From: Amycolatopsis thermophila
GTDB lineage: Bacteria > Actinomycetota > Actinomycetes > Mycobacteriales > Pseudonocardiaceae
DNA: 64,000 bases
Assembly: GCF_030814215.1 (NCBI RefSeq)
Contig: NZ_JAUSUT010000001.1
Span: 7,130,001-7,194,000 of the forward strand
Reading direction: 5' to 3'
Shown here: piece after piece, positions 60,860 through 64,000 of the stretch
Layout of the letters: each line of letters opens with the position of its first letter
How positions within the stretch are numbered: position 1 is the first letter of the stretch
Program-made: the position numbers and the translations under genes
Notes under the pieces: generated by a model
Told to the model about the DNA's origin: nothing
Seen by the model: the letters and a program-made list of their open reading frames with translations, nothing else
Databases searched by the model: none

Positions 60860-61804
60860 TCACCAGTCGCCGGGGAGTGGTTCCCCGTGTTCGGACACCG
60901 CCCAGCGGCGGGTCGCGCGGTCGAGTTTGCCGGGGTTCGCCTGGGCGTGGACGGCCGCGATGCCATCGGCGGTCACGTCCAGCGAGAACACTCCGACGAC
61001 CCGGTCGCCGACCACCATCACCAGCGCGGGCACGCCGTTGGCGACCGCGGCGAACAGGTCGGGGCGGCCGCCGATCATCTCCCACTTGGCCTCGGTGGGT
61101 GTGAACAGCGTGCGCAGGAACCTCGCCACCCGCAGGGCACCGGTGATCGGCTGAGGCACCGAGAAGACCACGCCGCCACCGTCGCCGACGCTGATGGCGT
61201 CGTCGGTCAGCATCCTGATCAGGGAGTCGGTCTTGCCGCTGAGTGCCGCGGCGAGGAATTCCTGGACGATCTCGCGGGCCGCGGCCGCATCCACCGCGAC
61301 CCGGCGACGGCCGGCGGCCAGGTGCTGCTTGGCGCGCCGGTAGATCTGCTGGCAGTTCGGCTCGGTGAGGTCGAGCACCTCGGCGATCTCGCCGTGCGAG
61401 TAGCCGAACGCCTCGCGCAGCACGTACACGACCCGTTCCTTGGCCGAGAGCCGCTCCATCAGCGTGAGCATCGCGATCGAGACCGATTCCCGCTGCTCGA
61501 CGGTTTCGGACGGACCGAGCATCGGGTCCCCGGCGAAGACCGGCTCGGGCAGCCACTGGCCCACGTAGGTCTCCCGCCTGGCCCGCGCCGAGGTGAGCCG
61601 GTTCAGGCAGACGTTGGTGAGCACCTTGGTCAGCCACGCTTCGGGCGTCTCGACGCGCGCCCGGTCGGCGGACTGCCAGCGCAGGAACGTGTCCTGCACC
61701 GCGTCCTCGGCGTCGGTCGCCGAGCCCAGCAGGCGGTACGCGATCGCCTCCAACCGCGCCCTGGCCCGCTCGAACACCTCGACCTCGTGCGCAGCGACCG
61801 ACAT
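60860..61804 (-). CDS. ECF41-type RNA polymerase sigma factor with SnoaL-like C-terminal domain
   Basis: This 314-aa protein has sigma region 2 (ARARLEAIAYRLLGSATDAEDAVQDTFLRW), region 4 (LSAKERVVYVLREAFGYSHGEIAEVLDLTEPNCQQIYRRAKQHL) and a SnoaL/NTF2-like extension of about 110 residues containing VGDGGGVVFSVPQPI, the DGGG element that marks ECF41. In this group the extension replaces an anti-sigma factor and tunes activity. It starts with ATG at 61804. The partner oxidoreductase follows directly. Confidence 0.92.
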   Translation of the reverse strand: MSVAAHEVEVFERARARLEAIAYRLLGSATDAEDAVQDTFLRWQSADRARVETPEAWLTKVLTNVCLNRLTSARARRETYVGQWLPEPVFAGDPMLGPSETVEQRESVSIAMLTLMERLSAKERVVYVLREAFGYSHGEIAEVLDLTEPNCQQIYRRAKQHLAAGRRRVAVDAAAAREIVQEFLAAALSGKTDSLIRMLTDDAISVGDGGGVVFSVPQPITGALRVARFLRTLFTPTEAKWEMIGGRPDLFAAVANGVPALVMVVGDRVVGVFSLDVTADGIAAVHAQANPGKLDRATRRWAVSEHGEPLPGDW

Positions 61805-62204
61805 GGTGCGAACCTACCGTCCACGGTCCGGCGTGGTCAGCTACGGCCGGCCGGGCGTGGCCGGACTGCCACCACGCACCCGCCCAAGCCGGAGTGCGCC
61901 ACGCCGCCGGACCGCCCGCCGGTCGTCGCCCACCACGCTGTCGCCGGGCTGACACTGTGGACGGTTCCCGCGGCCGCGAAGCCTTGCACATTCGCACCAC
62001 GGGACCCCAGAATTGGTGAGCGGAGCAGGCACACCAGCGCGAGAAAACCGCGCCATACGGACAAAATCACGCCACAATGCCCGTTTCGCCGACATCGGGA
62101 AGAACATTTTCCTTCTGCCGCAACAAACAAACCACACCTCGGCGGAGAAGCGCAAGAACTGACGTCTTCGAAACCCCGGTCGGCACGGGAAACGGGAGGA
62201 CCGC
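61805..62204. other. Intergenic region between the ECF41 and methyltransferase genes
   Basis: These 400 bp separate divergent genes. The part from about 62040 to 62160 is noticeably lower in G+C, and probably holds the promoter of the methyltransferase gene. I see no gene, no strong hairpin and no clear ECF41-type promoter. Confidence 0.5.
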
Positions 62205-63101
62205 GTGGCACTCCTCGGGATCAAACACGCCGTCACGCGCATCGCGGGCAGGCGCGACCACCACGCCGCCGCGCAGTACGCCGACCCCGGCCTGGTCCGG
62301 GGCTACATCGCCGCCTACGAGTCGGGGCGCGCGACCCGGTACTTCCAGTCGCGGCTGCACGTGGTCGAGGCCGCGCTGCGACCGGTCTCGGGCGCGCTGC
62401 TGGACGTCGGGTGCGGTCCGGGCATGCTGGTGCGTCACCTGCTCGACACGCGGCCGGGCGATTTCCGCATCACCGCGTGCGACCGGTCGGCCGCGATGAT
62501 CGAGGCCGTCGCCGAACGCACCGAGCCCGGCGAGGTCGAACTCGCGGTGGCGCGCATCGAGGACATGCCCTTCCCGGAGGGCCGGTTCGACGTCGTGGTC
62601 GCCATGGGTGTCCTCGAGTACTCGGCCGCCCGGCCGGCCGTCGCGGAACTGGCCCGGGTCGTGCGGCCCGGCGGCCTGGCCGTGCTGAGCATGCTGAACC
62701 CGGCCAGTCCCTACCGGATCGTCGAATGGTTCCTGTACTGGCCGTTGCTGCGCCTGCTGGGGCGGCTCGAACGCCTGGCCGGGGTTCCGGCGTCCCGCCG
62801 CCACACCGTGCCGCGCAGCGGAATCCGGGCGCTGACGGCCGGACAGCTGCGCCGCACGCTGCGTCGCGCCGGGTTCGAGATCACCGACGTGGTCTACTAC
62901 GACACGACTCCCCTCGTGCCGCCACTGGACAAGGTTCTCCGGCGGTGGCGCCGGGAATGGCGCGGCCACCTCGAGCGGACCATCAGCCGCGGTGCCCGCC
63001 GGTGGCAGGGCACCGGCTACCTCATGACCGCGCGGCGCGCGGGGAAGCGGAGCGCGCCGGCCCTCAGGACAGTGTCGACGGCGGGCGCACCGCCAGCCTG
63101 A
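62205..63101 (+). CDS. Class I SAM-dependent methyltransferase
   Basis: The 298-aa product has motif I LLDVGCGPGMLVRHL near residue 66, an acidic residue after CDRSAAMIEAV and the ELARVVRPGGLAVLSML motif of the methyltransferase 11 group. The Arg-rich C-terminal third (RRWRREWRGHLERTISRGARRW) could contact a membrane or nucleic acid. The GTG has GGAGGA. Its 3' end overlaps the convergent SDR gene by 38 bp. The substrate is unknown. Confidence 0.88.
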   Translation: MALLGIKHAVTRIAGRRDHHAAAQYADPGLVRGYIAAYESGRATRYFQSRLHVVEAALRPVSGALLDVGCGPGMLVRHLLDTRPGDFRITACDRSAAMIEAVAERTEPGEVELAVARIEDMPFPEGRFDVVVAMGVLEYSAARPAVAELARVVRPGGLAVLSMLNPASPYRIVEWFLYWPLLRLLGRLERLAGVPASRRHTVPRSGIRALTAGQLRRTLRRAGFEITDVVYYDTTPLVPPLDKVLRRWRREWRGHLERTISRGARRWQGTGYLMTARRAGKRSAPALRTVSTAGAPPA

Positions 63102-63690
63102 TCGCCCGCGTCTGCGGTGGCAGCGTGACGAGCACCCGGACCGCGGTGCCGAGTTCCTCGAACCCCTCCCCCGCACCGGACTCCGCGTTCTCGGCCCACC
63201 CCGGATCGACGACGGACACCCGCACGCCGTGACGCTCTTCCTCGTCGCGCAACATGTCGGTCAGCACCGACAGGGCCGCCTTGCTCGCGGCGTAGGCCCC
63301 GCGCTCGCCGGGCGAATCGGCGACGCCGGGCGAGTTCACGACGATGACCAGGCCCCGCGACGCGCGCAGTGCCGGCAACAGCAGTGCGGTGAACCGCGCG
63401 AAGTCAAAGACGTTCGCCTCGAACAACTCGTGCCACGTGTGCGCCGGTGTCTCGACGAGAGTGCCCGACGCGTAGGCGTTGCCGCAGTGGACCAGGACGT
63501 CGATCCGCGGCGGCAGCGGGCCGGAACCCGGCAACGGCCGGGCGGGCGGGCAGTCCGCGGCCAGGTCCTCGGAGGTCCGGAAGCCCGTTCCGGCGACCCA
63601 GACCTCATGGCTGTCCGCCAGCGCCCGCACGACCGCCCCGGCGAGTGGCCCGGACTCGCCGGCGACGACGGCGACAGGACCGGATTCCAT
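63064..63690 (-). CDS. Short-chain dehydrogenase/reductase family protein
   Basis: This 208-aa protein keeps the SDR catalytic Ser (VIVVNSPG) and YxxxK (AYAASKAAL near residue 130), and the NAG-like CGNAY loop. The glycine-rich motif is atypical (GESGPLAGAVV instead of TGxxxGIG), so cofactor binding may be weak. The ATG at 63690 has GGAGGAG; an in-frame ATG lies 7 codons upstream without one. A dehydrogenase of alcohols or ketones is expected. Confidence 0.8.
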   Translation of the reverse strand: MESGPVAVVAGESGPLAGAVVRALADSHEVWVAGTGFRTSEDLAADCPPARPLPGSGPLPPRIDVLVHCGNAYASGTLVETPAHTWHELFEANVFDFARFTALLLPALRASRGLVIVVNSPGVADSPGERGAYAASKAALSVLTDMLRDEEERHGVRVSVVDPGWAENAESGAGEGFEELGTAVRVLVTLPPQTRAIRLAVRPPSTLS

Positions 63691-63833
63691 CGCTGCCTCC
63701 TCCCACGGCACGCGAACGCACGACCGTGCTTCCCGATCCTAGTTCGCCCGGCGGTCCGGCGCGGCCCGGAAGGAAGATTTCCCACCACGCCAAGGAGAAG
63801 TGGCCGATGCGGCCACCGCCTCCCTGGTCCCGC

Positions 63834-64000
<167 letters not shown>

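Overview
The window is about 70 % G+C, reads as dense actinobacterial coding sequence with many GTG/TTG starts and GGAGG-type ribosome sites, and carries SARP/AfsR and LAL regulators, an ECF41 sigma factor, an LCP protein, LGFP cell-wall repeats, a BioQ-controlled biotin operon and a LysX-like lysyl-tRNA synthetase end. This suggests a filamentous actinomycete of the Pseudonocardiaceae (Amycolatopsis-like). That placement is inference from gene style; no rRNA is present. I saw no tRNA, rRNA, CRISPR array or intact insertion sequence.

Layout, left to right. 1-3678: a truncated SARP-type regulator, a hemerythrin-like protein and a small DUF4267 membrane protein. 3679-4352: gene-free stretch with a probable transposase scar and a perfect hairpin. 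4353-8481: bioB-bioA-bioF transcribed leftwards, with bioQ divergent and one operator between them. 8633-12321: a LAL-type LuxR regulator and an alpha/beta hydrolase. 12540-18845: a five-gene hydroxyacid/lactone operon divergent from an unusual regulator in which a DNA-binding domain is fused to a citrate synthase fold that has lost its three catalytic residues. 18871-28294: an aromatic or cyclic-substrate degradation regulon of two leftward operons (Rieske ferredoxin, small orphan, ACMSD-like amidohydrolase; and alcohol dehydrogenase, Rieske oxygenase, small FtsZ-fold-like protein, flavin/2Fe-2S reductase, MFS carrier, aldehyde dehydrogenase) with an IclR gene between them. Both promoters carry almost the same two-part operator. 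28501-32977: a second IclR gene divergent from a self-sufficient CYP116B-type P450 and an MHS transporter.

33097-40133: a bacterial release-factor-like (baeRF) protein, an IS5-family transposase scar inside a 34-bp direct repeat, a small membrane protein, an ABC-2 exporter and a large secreted beta-propeller/phosphoesterase, ending in a strong terminator. 40386-50000: membrane and envelope functions, namely a KimA-like potassium importer with an extra OB fold, an LCP ligase, a polysaccharide deacetylase lipoprotein, a NIPA-like DMT carrier convergent with an NRAMP homologue lacking the normal metal-binding residues, and a GH25 muramidase with 168-bp tandem repeats.

50302-57696: a LysR-controlled catabolic operon (RidA, DUF1028, M20 amidohydrolase, aspartase, flavin monooxygenase, MHS carrier). 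57901-64000: a small orphan, an ECF sigma factor fused to a zinc-binding anti-sigma-like domain and a membrane helix, a FAD oxidoreductase with its ECF41 sigma factor, a methyltransferase, an SDR protein and the 3' end of a lysyl-tRNA synthetase.

The window as a whole is accessory, catabolism-rich chromosome: four import-coupled degradation units, each with its own local regulator (HTH-citrate synthase, two IclR, LysR), set among envelope and stress-response genes.
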